Source: Deinococcus frigens DSM 12807 (lineage in GTDB: Bacteria > Deinococcota > Deinococci > Deinococcales > Deinococcaceae). Taken from it: a stretch of DNA of 27,294 nucleotides. The stretch covers positions 1 through 27,294 of the forward strand of contig NZ_JNIW01000049.1 of assembly GCF_000701425.1 (NCBI RefSeq), in the 5' to 3' direction. A program made the position numbers and the translations under genes. The notes beneath the pieces were generated by a model. That model was not told the DNA's origin. It searched no databases and was given only the letters and a program-made list of their open reading frames with translations. Positions 8,424 through 17,710 of the stretch are shown here, piece by piece. Each line of letters opens with the position of its first letter. The first letter of the stretch is position 1.

Positions 8424-9632
8424 ATGTCTACATTCTCTATGTTCCGCCGTCCCGCAGCCATCGCCCTGTCCCTGACTGCCTCGATTGCCATCGTGTCCTG
8501 TAACTCCAACTCAACGCCCACCCCCACGGCTACCGTGACCAAGGTGACGGTAACTCCCGAAGTGGCGTCGCTGGTGATCGGGGCCAATGTTCAGGCCAAA
8601 GCCACTGTGACCGGCACCAACAGCCCCTCGCAGACCGTCACCTGGGCTTCCAGCAACCCCAACATCGCCACGGTCAGCTCCACCGGCCTGATCACCGCCG
8701 TTGCGCCAGGGAACGCCGTGGTGAGCGCCAACGCCACGGTCGCAGGCTTTACCAACCAGTCTGACTCCGTCAAGGTGACGGTCACGGCCCCCACCTCCAC
8801 CACCCCCACCGTGACCAAGGTGGCCGTGACCCTGAACCCGACTACCGTGGCCGTGGGCGGCACCTCCAAGGCCACCGCTACCGTGACCGGCACCAACAAC
8901 CCCGCCCAGACCGTGACCTGGACCAGCAGCAACATGGCGGTTGCCACGGTTGACGCTGCGGGCAATGTGCAAGCCCTGACCGCTGGCTCGACGGACATCA
9001 TTGCCGTTTCCACCGTAGACGGTGCTCAGACGGGCAAAGCGACGTTGACTGTGACGGCAGTCGTCATCAACCCCACGCTGACCACCGCCAAGATTAACTT
9101 CCAGACGGCTGCTGCCCCTACCCCTGCGGGCTACACCCCCAACACGGGTACGGCCTACACAGCCGCCAGCATGACCGGATGGGTGACGGAAACCAGCGCC
9201 GGAACGGCGGCCCCCGTGCCACTGGACCTGACCGGAAATGCCCGTTACCGTACCGTTGACGGCACCAATGTCGTCGCCGGCCTGGACGCCCGCCTGTACA
9301 CCCAGATTCAGATGCAGTGCGGAACGCCCACCACCGGCAACACCTGTAACGCTCCTGCCACCAACACCTCTGGCGCGTTCGAGTACAAGGTAGTTAACGG
9401 TAAGTACAACGTGACCGTGAGTGTCGGCGACGCCGACAAACGCAACCTGAACAGCTTGCACACCATCAATGTCGAGAACGTCAACGCGATCAAGGATTTC
9501 ACCCCCACGCTCGCCACTCAGTTCAAGACGGCCACCGTGACCGTGACCGTGGCCGACGGCAAGCTGACCATCGACGCCAAGGGCGGCAAGAACACCAAGA
9601 TCAACTACGTGGACATCGTTCCAGCTCCCTGA
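8424..9632 (+). CDS. Big2 (Ig-like) domain lipoprotein
   Basis: A 402-residue secreted protein. The N-terminus MSTFSMFRRP plus a hydrophobic stretch ends in the lipobox IVSC (Cys26), so it is probably a lipoprotein on the cell envelope. Two Big2-type domains follow (about 37-122 and 128-215), each with the T-W-x-S-S-N, VATV and GxxxA-x-GxxxIxA pattern. The C-terminal about 180 residues begin with INFQTAAAPTPAGYTPNTG and end with KINYVDIVP. That pattern is like the malectin/carbohydrate-binding-like domain of secreted glycan-active proteins, and a Cys pair lies near 296-306. A ribosome-binding site (AAAGG) precedes the ATG and a strong terminator follows the stop, so it is a single-gene unit. 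A role in cell-surface adhesion or glycan binding is inferred. Confidence 0.85.
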   Translation: MSTFSMFRRPAAIALSLTASIAIVSCNSNSTPTPTATVTKVTVTPEVASLVIGANVQAKATVTGTNSPSQTVTWASSNPNIATVSSTGLITAVAPGNAVVSANATVAGFTNQSDSVKVTVTAPTSTTPTVTKVAVTLNPTTVAVGGTSKATATVTGTNNPAQTVTWTSSNMAVATVDAAGNVQALTAGSTDIIAVSTVDGAQTGKATLTVTAVVINPTLTTAKINFQTAAAPTPAGYTPNTGTAYTAASMTGWVTETSAGTAAPVPLDLTGNARYRTVDGTNVVAGLDARLYTQIQMQCGTPTTGNTCNAPATNTSGAFEYKVVNGKYNVTVSVGDADKRNLNSLHTINVENVNAIKDFTPTLATQFKTATVTVTVADGKLTIDAKGGKNTKINYVDIVPAP

Positions 9633-9655
9633 GTCCAAGCTCACTTTTCAAACAG

Positions 9656-9684
9656 ACGTCCCCCCAGTGCGGGGGGCGTTTTCT
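9656..9684 (+). terminator. Intrinsic terminator of the Big2 lipoprotein gene
   Basis: Six C (9660-9665) pair with six G (9671-9676) around loop AGTGC. ACG/CGT extends the stem past one bulged T, and TTTTCTTT follows. It lies 24 bp after the stop codon. Confidence 0.85.
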
Positions 9685-9702
9685 TTGGCCTTGCCAGGAA
9701 AT

Positions 9703-11619
<1,917 letters not shown>

Positions 11620-11626
11620 GCCCTCA

Positions 11627-11654
11627 AGTATACCTTGACTTGCTCAAATGTCAG
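11627..11654 (-). promoter_or_regulatory. Promoter of the ABC-F gene
   Basis: On the minus strand CTGACA (11649-11654), a 16-bp spacer and TATACT (11627-11632) are followed by 7 nt and the GTG start. Each hexamer matches five of six consensus positions. The start of transcription would coincide with the start codon. This is the best sigma-70-type promoter found by eye in the window. Confidence 0.6.
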
Positions 11655-11680
11655 ATTTTTCTCGTAAACTGGCAGCGGAG

Positions 11681-12250
11681 ATGTTCAGTGTGCCCCCCGC
11701 CTTCCCGCCCGTCCATGACCTGCTGTGGTCGCTGGTCCTGTGCGTCTGTCTGGGCGCGGGTGGACGGGGGGCAAAGACTTCACCTGTCCATCCCGCATCC
11801 GCCCTGTCCTTCTCTGGCCGGTCCGCCCCCACCTTGCGGGGCGCGCAGGTCCGTGTGGACATTCTGGGAGCAGGCGGCCCCTGGCTTGCCCGGACGCTGC
11901 CCCCCCAGATCGCCACCCGGCTGCACGTCGGCCCGGGCCGGGCGGTGGTGCAGGAGGGACGGCTAAGGCGGGTGGTCGTCGGCAGCGCCTCCGAACTGCG
12001 GCACTCCCGCGCTGGGGCTGATCTGCTGCCGATCCAGCTTTTCCGGACCCTGAGTGGTGCGGTCAGCGACGCCGGGAATCCCCGCACCGATCTGAGCGTC
12101 ACGCTGGGGGATCAGACCCAGACCCGCGGGCTGGACAGCCATCTGGGCGGGCGTTTTGCCAGGTCCGTGCCGCTGCCCACGCACGGCGCGCCCGCCTCGC
12201 CGCCCCTGTGCGGTCGCGCCGACAACCGGAGCCATGCTCAGCTTTCATGA
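11681..12250 (+). CDS. Secreted protein of unknown function
   Basis: A 189-residue protein I do not recognise. The N-terminus MFSVPPAFPPVHDLLWSLVL continues into a hydrophobic segment that looks like a signal peptide. The rest is Gly-, Arg- and Leu-rich with no cysteine motif, except one Cys near the C-terminus. ATG 11681 has GGAG directly before it and TAAACT 10 nt upstream. An in-frame ATG at 11648 is an alternative, but it lies inside the ABC-F promoter. The end overlaps the CHASE2-GGDEF gene by 17 bp, so the two are probably co-translated and this may be a periplasmic partner of the CHASE2 sensor. In other bacteria a FecR-domain protein often precedes a CHASE2 gene; a FecR fold is not evident here. 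Confidence 0.6.
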   Translation: MFSVPPAFPPVHDLLWSLVLCVCLGAGGRGAKTSPVHPASALSFSGRSAPTLRGAQVRVDILGAGGPWLARTLPPQIATRLHVGPGRAVVQEGRLRRVVVGSASELRHSRAGADLLPIQLFRTLSGAVSDAGNPRTDLSVTLGDQTQTRGLDSHLGGRFARSVPLPTHGAPASPPLCGRADNRSHAQLS

Positions 12251-13733
12251 TTTCGCCCTTACCCGCCACGGCACGGTTCGCCGGTACCGGCGGCTGGCCG
12301 TGCCGCTGGCCGCGCTGCTGGCGGGTGGACTGGCCTGGGCGCTGCCCGAGAACGGCCTGCTGTGGGACGCCCTGAACCGCGCCCTGCCCGGTTCTTCCAA
12401 CGGGCGCGTGCTGGTGGTGGGCATCGATGACGCCACGCTGCGGGATTACGGGCGCGTCGGCAGTTGGCCGCACGAGCTGTACCGCCAGGCCCTGAACACG
12501 CTGGACCGGGCCGGGGTCGCCGCCATCGGTGTGGACGTGCTGCTGGGCGATTCGGCACGCAACGACGCCGCGCTGGCCGCCGTGTTCAGCCGCCCCAACG
12601 TGGTGCGGGCGACGGCCCCCGGAGAACCCACCACCCTGCGCCCCGACTGGCGCTCGCCCACTGGCATCAGCGCCCTGAACCTGAGCGAGGACGGCGTCGT
12701 GCGGTTTTTTCAGACCGCTTACGCTGATCCGGCGTCTCCAGGCGGCCTGGCCCCCAGTTTCGCGCGTCAACTGGTGGTGGCGGCGGGGCGTAACGTTCCC
12801 CTGGACCCCCGGGCGCGCATCCTGCGCTACAGCGCGCCCGGTCCCCAGCCCCTGCCCGTGATTCCCTTCCGCGATGTGGTAAACGGCACCATCCGCCACG
12901 GCGACTTTCAGAATCGGGTGGTGCTGGTGGGCCTGACTGCCAGCGGCGCGGGCGGCCTGACGGCGCGGGATGTGGGCGGTGCGGTGGTGCCCGGCGTGGG
13001 ATTACAGGCGCGGGCGGTCTCCAGCCTGCTCAGCGGGCCGTTCGTCTATCTGCCGCTGTGGACCACCGTACTGGCGGGCGTGCTGGCCGCCGTCGCCGCC
13101 GTGCTGGCCGGGGGGCTATGGGGCTTTGCCATCGCGCTGCTGGCGCTGGCGCTGGCCGTGCCGTACTGGCTGCTGGGCACGCTGCTGCCAGGGGTCACGC
13201 TGTCGCTGTGCGCGGTGCTGGGCACCGGCCTGGTCATGCTGGAACGCTGGTGGGGCCTGCGCCACGCGGGCGGGCGCGATTCCCTGACCGGCTTCGGCAA
13301 CCGGCTGGCCTTTACCCGCGCCGTCGAGGGACGCTGGCAGGGCCGCCACAGCCGCCCGCTGGGCCTGCTGCTGGTGGACCTCAGCGGCTTTCGCAAGGTC
13401 AACGCGGTGTACGGCCACGCCGCCGGGAACGAGCTGCTGCGCGAGCTGGCGGGCCGCATCATGCAGCACAAGCGCCGGGGAGACCTGATCTTCCGCTGGG
13501 GTCCGGACGAGTTCGCCGTGCTGCTGGACAACACCCCCGCCGCCGAGCTGGCGGACCTGACCCGCCGAGTACAACTGTCGCTGGACGCCGTGTCGTACCG
13601 CGATTTGCCCCTCCAGGCCAGCGTGGGCGGGGCCAGCACCGGCCCGGACATCCAGACCCCCACCGATCTGGTCGAGGCCGCCAGCCGCAGCCGCTACAGC
13701 ATTAAATACCAGCGCGAACAGTGGCGGGTTTAG
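12234..13733 (+). CDS. CHASE2-GGDEF diguanylate cyclase
   Basis: A 499-residue inner-membrane signalling protein. TM1 is at about 21-38. An extracytoplasmic CHASE2 domain follows (about 55-270) with VLVVGIDDATLRDYG, WPHELYRQAL, GVAAIGVDVLL and IPFRDVVNG. Three TM helices cluster at about 276-336. A cytoplasmic GGDEF domain (about 345-497) would make cyclic di-GMP. It keeps DSLTGFGNR (349-357) and LLLVDLSGFRKVN, but the active-site loop reads GPDEF (423-427) instead of GG[DE]EF. The inhibitory RxxD site (414-417) is intact five residues before it. The Gly-to-Pro change may weaken or abolish activity. ATG 12234 is chosen because it leaves a 17-bp overlap with the upstream gene; an upstream ATG at 12156 adds a non-conserved Arg/Pro-rich stretch. 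Confidence 0.9.
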   Translation: MLSFHDFALTRHGTVRRYRRLAVPLAALLAGGLAWALPENGLLWDALNRALPGSSNGRVLVVGIDDATLRDYGRVGSWPHELYRQALNTLDRAGVAAIGVDVLLGDSARNDAALAAVFSRPNVVRATAPGEPTTLRPDWRSPTGISALNLSEDGVVRFFQTAYADPASPGGLAPSFARQLVVAAGRNVPLDPRARILRYSAPGPQPLPVIPFRDVVNGTIRHGDFQNRVVLVGLTASGAGGLTARDVGGAVVPGVGLQARAVSSLLSGPFVYLPLWTTVLAGVLAAVAAVLAGGLWGFAIALLALALAVPYWLLGTLLPGVTLSLCAVLGTGLVMLERWWGLRHAGGRDSLTGFGNRLAFTRAVEGRWQGRHSRPLGLLLVDLSGFRKVNAVYGHAAGNELLRELAGRIMQHKRRGDLIFRWGPDEFAVLLDNTPAAELADLTRRVQLSLDAVSYRDLPLQASVGGASTGPDIQTPTDLVEAASRSRYSIKYQREQWRV

Positions 13734-13753
13734 GTGGGATCACGCTCCCACCT
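13732..13753. terminator. Hairpin shared by two convergent genes
   Basis: AGGTGGGA (13732-13739) and TCCCACCT (13746-13753) are exact reverse complements around TCACGC. The dyad contains most of the TAG stop of the GGDEF gene and the whole TGA stop of the acetyltransferase gene. It could act as a bidirectional terminator, although neither strand has a good T-tract after it. Confidence 0.5.
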
Positions 13754-14732
13754 CCCGTTTGAGCGTGATCCGCGCGCCCTCGCGGACGAAACCCAGGCGT
13801 TCATTGACCGCCAGCATGGGCCGGTTGATGCTGTGATTGCCGCTGCGTGAGTGCGTGTATCCCCGTCCCAGCGCGGCGCGGGCGGCGGCCAGTTTGAGCG
13901 CCAGCGCGACGCCCTGGCCCCGCCACTGCGGCAAAACTCCGGTCAGACCGTTGTGCAGCGTGCCTGGGCGCGTGGCGATGGGCAGATGCAGTTCACTCAG
14001 GCCCACCCACCCGCCGTCCGGGGCCAGGGCGATGAACACACCTTCCGGCGATATCTTCGCGCCCGCCCGGCGCTGCCAGACCTCGAAGGGCCACACGCTG
14101 ACCGGTGTGGTGCTGGGCACATCGGCCAGCAGGGCGGCCACCAGGCTGTAAAGGCGGCGCTGCTGCGGTTCGTCAAATTCGCCCAGTGCCGAGAGGGGCC
14201 GAACAGTCACATCTGCCGCCGCCACCCGCGCTTCCGTCCCGGCAAAGCGGGCGAAGTCCAGCGTCCGCAGATCGAGGGTGCTGTGCCACATGCGGTCATG
14301 CTCGGCGTAGCCACGCGCCAGCAGGAAACCGTGTTCCCACCAGTCCTCGTGGACGTGGGAGACCAGCGTGCTTGCGGCGTGGGCCAGGGCATAGGCCTCG
14401 GCGAGTCTGAGCAGCTCTGCGGCCAGCTCGCCGCCCGCCCCGTCCTGCCGGGTGCGAACCTTGACCTCCAGCCAGCCGGGATGCCCGTCCATACGCGGCA
14501 CGCCGGTTTCGGCCAGCCCTACGACGTCCTTGCCGCGCAGGGCCAGAAGTTGCCGCCAGGGTTCATCCGGCGTCCGGCCAGCCTCAAACCGTTGTTGATC
14601 TTCGGCAGAGGTTGGGGCATCCGGGTGCGCGGCGCTCAGGAACTCGGCCAGGCGCGGGAAGTCGGAGGCGCTGCCCTCTCGGAGCTGGAGACCGGGCAAG
14701 CCGGGGAGTGGGTGAGCGGCGGTGGGTTCCAT
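13740..14732 (-). CDS. Tandem GNAT N-acetyltransferase
   Basis: A 330-residue protein built of two GNAT-like halves. The first (about 15-165) includes LPGLQLREGSASDFPRLAEF and LRLAEAYALAHAASTLVSHVHEDWWEHGFLLARGY. The second (about 170-330) includes LSELHLPIATRPGTLHNGLTGVLPQWRGQGVALALKLAA, in which QWRGQGVA is the acetyl-CoA pyrophosphate loop (Q/R-x-x-G-x-G/A). It ends with NHSINRPMLAVNERLGFVREG. Only the second half has a clear CoA-binding loop; the first may be a degenerate partner. The frame continues far upstream, but the sequence there lacks GNAT features and runs into the radical SAM gene. ATG 14732 (MEPTAAHPLPG) is therefore preferred, though no clear ribosome-binding site decides it. 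Substrate unknown. Confidence 0.85.
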   Translation of the reverse strand: MEPTAAHPLPGLPGLQLREGSASDFPRLAEFLSAAHPDAPTSAEDQQRFEAGRTPDEPWRQLLALRGKDVVGLAETGVPRMDGHPGWLEVKVRTRQDGAGGELAAELLRLAEAYALAHAASTLVSHVHEDWWEHGFLLARGYAEHDRMWHSTLDLRTLDFARFAGTEARVAAADVTVRPLSALGEFDEPQQRRLYSLVAALLADVPSTTPVSVWPFEVWQRRAGAKISPEGVFIALAPDGGWVGLSELHLPIATRPGTLHNGLTGVLPQWRGQGVALALKLAAARAALGRGYTHSRSGNHSINRPMLAVNERLGFVREGARITLKREVGA

Positions 14733-14790
14733 GCGCGAGTACAGCACAGGGCAGCCGGCGGGCGCATCGGCCAATCGGCGGAGTGCAATG

Positions 14791-14831
14791 GAAAATCCCT
14801 CCGCAGGCATGGCCCGCAGAGCGGCGGAGGG
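14791..14831 (-). terminator. Probable terminator of the radical SAM gene
   Basis: On the minus strand CCCTCCGC and GCGGAGGG (plus-strand 14824-14831 and 14797-14804) form an exact 8-bp stem. The inner arm also pairs partly (GCGGGC with GCCTGC). ATTTTC follows. It lies just after the radical SAM stop and before the acetyltransferase start, so it could separate the two genes. Confidence 0.5.
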
Positions 14832-14848
14832 GTTGAGTAAGGGGTTTC

Positions 14849-16384
14849 TTAAACTGCCAGCCCCTCTGCGTGTGCGCTGACTTCCCGCGCCGCGTACTGG
14901 CCGGGCGGCAGGCTGATCAGCGAGGCGTCGTTGCCGCCGAACTCGTCCACCCAGCCGATCTCGTCCAGCGCCTTTTTCCACGCGCCGATGCTCTCGTTGC
15001 GGTAGATCGAGTAGGCGGCCATACCGATCTCGGGACCGCCGCGCGCAATCACGCTTTCCACCCAGGCCCACTTGGCAGACACATTTCGCAGTTCGGCAGT
15101 GCGGCGCAGTTCCTTCTGGATGCGCTTGAGCCGCCCCTCGATCACCCCCACGCCCGCGAAGGGATCGGCGAAGTGCGGCGTGTGCCGCTTGGGAACGAAC
15201 GGCGAGACGCCCAGCGCGATGCGGTTGATGCCCGCCAGCTCCTTGGTAAACGCGATCAGTTCGCTGATGTCGTCGTCGTTCTCCGGCCCCAGCCCGATCA
15301 TCATGTAGACCTTGAGGCCCGAGAAGCCCAGGTCACGGCTGATCTGCGCGGTCTTGAGCAGGTCCTCGGTGGTAATGCCCTTCTTGAGCCAGCGGCGCAG
15401 GCGTTCGCTGGGGGCGTCGGAGGCTACTGTAAAGGTTCGCAATCCGCCCGCCTTCAGAATCTCGGCCAGTTCGGTGTCTACCGTGTCGGCGCGGATGGAA
15501 CTGACGCCCAGCTTGACGCCGCGCTCGGTCAGGGTGCGCCCCACGAACTTGGTGTGCGGAAAGTCGGACAGCGCCGCGCCCACCAGGCCCACCTTCTGCG
15601 CCCAGTCGGGGATCACGTCCAGCAGTTCCTGGCCGCCGTTGTTGCGGTTGGGGCCGTACATGGTGCGCGCCAGACAGAAAGTGCAGGGGCGCGGGCAGCC
15701 GCGCTGGGCCTCCACCAGAAACATGTTGCTCAGCTCGCTGTGTGGCGTCACGATCTGGCTGTAGGCGGGCAGCAGCTCCTTGGGCGCAGTGGCCCACGTC
15801 GGCTCGTGCGTGTGCCGCGCGGGCAAAAAGATGCCCGGCATGCCGTCGATCAGGTCGTAGAAATCCTCGCGCGAAGTGGCCTCGCGCAGCGCGTCCGACA
15901 CCACCGGAATGATCTGCTCGCCGTCCCCGATCACGATCACGTCGGCAAAGGGGACCAGCGGATACGGGTTGGAAGAGGTCAGCGGCCCGCCGATCATCAC
16001 GATGGCGTCGGTGTCGTCGCGTTTCTCTCGCAGGGGATGGATGCCCACCACGTCCAGCATGCGGATGATGTTGGTCAGGTCCAGCTCGAAGGACACGCTC
16101 AGGGCGAACAGTTCGCAGTCGCCCGCCTCGCGTCCGGTTTCCACCGTGGGCAGCGGCTGGCCCAGCTTCTCGAAGGCGTCCACGTCGTCGGGCAAAAAGG
16201 CGCGCTCACAGGCCACGCCTTCTTCGTTGTTGAACATGCGGTAGATGACCTGAAAGCCCAGCGAGGCCATGCCCACGCTGTAGCGGTTGGGAAAGGCCAG
16301 CGTCACACGCACCGGGGCGTGCTTGAACATCGTTCCCGTTTCATCGTCCAGCAAAGGTTTCATGGTATTGCGCCAGTAACTCAA
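14849..16384 (-). CDS. Radical SAM protein with B12-binding-like N-terminus
   Basis: A 511-residue radical S-adenosylmethionine enzyme. The cluster motif is CPRPCTFC with Cys230, Cys234 and Cys237 (CxxxCxxC). The N-terminal about 200 residues have the cobalamin-binding-like fold pattern: VTLAFPNRYSVGMASLGFQVIYRMFN, then IVMIGGPLTSSNPYPL and DVIVIGDGEQIIP. This matches the uncharacterised radical SAM family (TIGR03960-like) that in many bacteria is fused or adjacent to a DUF2344 partner, which is not next to it here. The start is probably TTG 16384: GGAGGAG lies 2 nt upstream (core GGAGG 4 nt) and the N-terminus MSYWRNTMKPL is family-like. ATG 16363 (MKPLLDDETG) is the alternative and lacks a ribosome-binding site. 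The reaction is unknown; related proteins are discussed in tRNA or RNA modification. Confidence 0.88.
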   Translation of the reverse strand: MSYWRNTMKPLLDDETGTMFKHAPVRVTLAFPNRYSVGMASLGFQVIYRMFNNEEGVACERAFLPDDVDAFEKLGQPLPTVETGREAGDCELFALSVSFELDLTNIIRMLDVVGIHPLREKRDDTDAIVMIGGPLTSSNPYPLVPFADVIVIGDGEQIIPVVSDALREATSREDFYDLIDGMPGIFLPARHTHEPTWATAPKELLPAYSQIVTPHSELSNMFLVEAQRGCPRPCTFCLARTMYGPNRNNGGQELLDVIPDWAQKVGLVGAALSDFPHTKFVGRTLTERGVKLGVSSIRADTVDTELAEILKAGGLRTFTVASDAPSERLRRWLKKGITTEDLLKTAQISRDLGFSGLKVYMMIGLGPENDDDISELIAFTKELAGINRIALGVSPFVPKRHTPHFADPFAGVGVIEGRLKRIQKELRRTAELRNVSAKWAWVESVIARGGPEIGMAAYSIYRNESIGAWKKALDEIGWVDEFGGNDASLISLPPGQYAAREVSAHAEGLAV

Positions 16385-16520
16385 AACTCCTCCGGGTGCG
16401 CGCATCGGCCCCGGAAGTTGCCAGAGGTCAGCAGGGAGGCGGGCGCGTCACAGCCGCCCAGTGTAGCGCGTTTGAGTGCGAGAAATGGAGGATCGGATGG
16501 GGTGCGGGCGTAAGGGGGAC

Positions 16521-16594
16521 GGTCCCACGCAAACCCCACAGTCGGTCCCGCCGCCAGCTCCCTTCAAGGGGAGCCAGGGGGAGCCAGGGGGAGC
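16521..16594 (-). repeat. Dispersed intergenic repeat, copy B, with 10-bp tandem tail
   Basis: 16521-16578 (GGTCCCACGCAAACCCC onward, through GCCGCCAG and TTCAAGGGGAGCCAG) matches the reverse complement of copy A with about eight differences in 58 positions. Its end is extended by the 10-bp unit GAGCCAGGGG twice (16571-16590) plus GAGC. It abuts the stop codon of the endonuclease III gene. The inverted orientation relative to copy A shows the element can sit either way round. Confidence 0.6.
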
Positions 16595-16595
16595 T

Positions 16596-17360
16596 TCATT
16601 CCGGCTTCTCGGCCCCTTTTCCCTTCGCCTTCACGGTTTCGCTAAAGCTCGGCACCTGACCGCCGAAGATGGAAAAGGCGTCGCAGCGCCCGCGCAGGAC
16701 GCACAGGCCGCATCTGGGGCGGCTCCAGGAACAGACCTGCTGGCCGTGCCTCAGCAGATTCAGGTGAAGCTCGTACAGAAACGGCGGATCTTCAGGCAGC
16801 ACCTTGAGCAGCGCGCGGTGGGCCGCCTGCTCGCCCATCAACGCGATTGCGCCGACGCGGGTGGTAATGCGGTGGACGTGGGTGTCCACCGGAAAAACTG
16901 GGTGCGCGTAATTAAACAGCAGCACCAGGCTGGCGGTCTTCACTCCAACGCCGGGTAGATCCGTCAGCCATTTCATCGCGTCCTTGCTGGGCATATCGCG
17001 CAGGAATTCCAGGGTGTAGCTGCCGGGCGAATCGCGCAGGCGGCGCAGGGTTTCCTGGATGCGCGGGGCCTTGCTCTCGGGGTAATTGCTGCGGCGGATG
17101 GCGTGGGCGACGGCCTCGGTGGGCGCAGCGATGATCGCGTCCCAGTCGCCGATCTCGCACAGTTCGTCGTAAGCGGCGGCCTCGTCCTGCCAGGTGGTGC
17201 GCTGCGACAGGATGGTGCTGATCAGCTCGTGCATCGGCTCGCGGCGGGGGTCCAAGTGGCGGTCCCCGTACTCGGCGTGCAGCTCTTCCCTGATCCATCG
17301 CAGCAGTTCAGCCCGTTCCTCTTCAGGGCGGGCCGCGTTCAGCGCAGGTTCGGCGGTCAT
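16596..17360 (-). CDS. nth: Endonuclease III-like DNA glycosylase/AP lyase
   Basis: A 254-residue base-excision repair enzyme that removes oxidised pyrimidines and nicks the abasic site. The helix-hairpin-helix LPGVGVKTASL is at 135-145 with the catalytic lysine Lys141. The catalytic aspartate Asp159 is in FPVDTHVHRI. The [4Fe-4S] loop is Cys210-x6-Cys217-x2-Cys220-x5-Cys226, exactly the family spacing. STILSQRTTWQDE (48-60) replaces the usual S-x-Q-T/A-x-D substrate segment. D. radiodurans is known to carry three endonuclease III paralogues, so this may be one of a set. The start lies 8 bp after the stop of the 59-aa gene, suggesting one transcript. Repeat copy B follows. Confidence 0.93.
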   Translation of the reverse strand: MTAEPALNAARPEEERAELLRWIREELHAEYGDRHLDPRREPMHELISTILSQRTTWQDEAAAYDELCEIGDWDAIIAAPTEAVAHAIRRSNYPESKAPRIQETLRRLRDSPGSYTLEFLRDMPSKDAMKWLTDLPGVGVKTASLVLLFNYAHPVFPVDTHVHRITTRVGAIALMGEQAAHRALLKVLPEDPPFLYELHLNLLRHGQQVCSWSRPRCGLCVLRGRCDAFSIFGGQVPSFSETVKAKGKGAEKPE

Positions 17361-17368
17361 CGGTCTGG

Positions 17369-17548
17369 CTAGCTGCCGGGTGTGCTGTCGTCTTCCACCG
17401 CGTCACGCGCGCCCTCGGCGGGGCCGTCCTTGTCGGCGGGATCGACGTTGGGGGCCTGGCCCCGGTCCTGCTCGGGGATGGGCTGGCTCTGGCCCTCGGC
17501 GGGGGACTGGTTGGCGGGATCGTAGCCCGGCTTGGTGTCGTCGCTCAT
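17369..17548 (-). CDS. Small acidic, probably disordered protein
   Basis: A 59-residue ORF, MSDDTKPGYDPANQSP onward, ending EDDSTPGS. The composition is Asp, Glu, Pro, Gly and Gln with almost no hydrophobic residues and no cysteine, so an unstructured soluble protein is likely. The codons use G or C at nearly every third position, as in the neighbouring real genes. It ends 8 bp before the endonuclease III gene on the same strand and lies downstream of the winged-helix gene. No ribosome-binding site is seen before the ATG; TAAAGT about 55 nt upstream might be a -10. I do not recognise a family. Linkage to DNA repair is only by position. Confidence 0.6.
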   Translation of the reverse strand: MSDDTKPGYDPANQSPAEGQSQPIPEQDRGQAPNVDPADKDGPAEGARDAVEDDSTPGS

Positions 17549-17646
17549 GCACCGCAGCCTGCGCGCCCCGCTGTGGTTGTGGGGCTGATGTGGGTGAAGG
17601 GGACTTTAGGCAGTGAGCGAGGCGGCCTTTTCGCGTGACCGCACAA

Positions 17647-17680
17647 GACAAACCGAACCTCCCGTTCAAAGGAGGTCCGG
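17647..17680 (-). terminator. Intrinsic terminator of the winged-helix regulator gene
   Basis: On the minus strand CCGGACCTCC and GGAGGTTCGG pair over 10 bp (one G-T wobble) around TTTGAACG, followed by TTTGTCTT. It lies about 30 bp beyond the stop at 17711. In the plus direction the stem has an A-C mismatch, so the minus direction is favoured. Confidence 0.7.
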
Positions 17681-17710
17681 CTGTTTTGCAGTCCGCCCAG
17701 CTCAAACGCT

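Noticed and set aside
8511..9644. 377-aa minus-strand ORF antisense to the Big2 lipoprotein gene
   Set aside because: Gly/His/Val-rich low-complexity translation, no domain, no start signal; it mirrors the repetitive codons of the plus-strand gene.
14870..16513. 547-aa plus-strand ORF antisense to the radical SAM gene
   Set aside because: A GC-rich shadow; the minus strand has an intact CxxxCxxC enzyme over the same bases.
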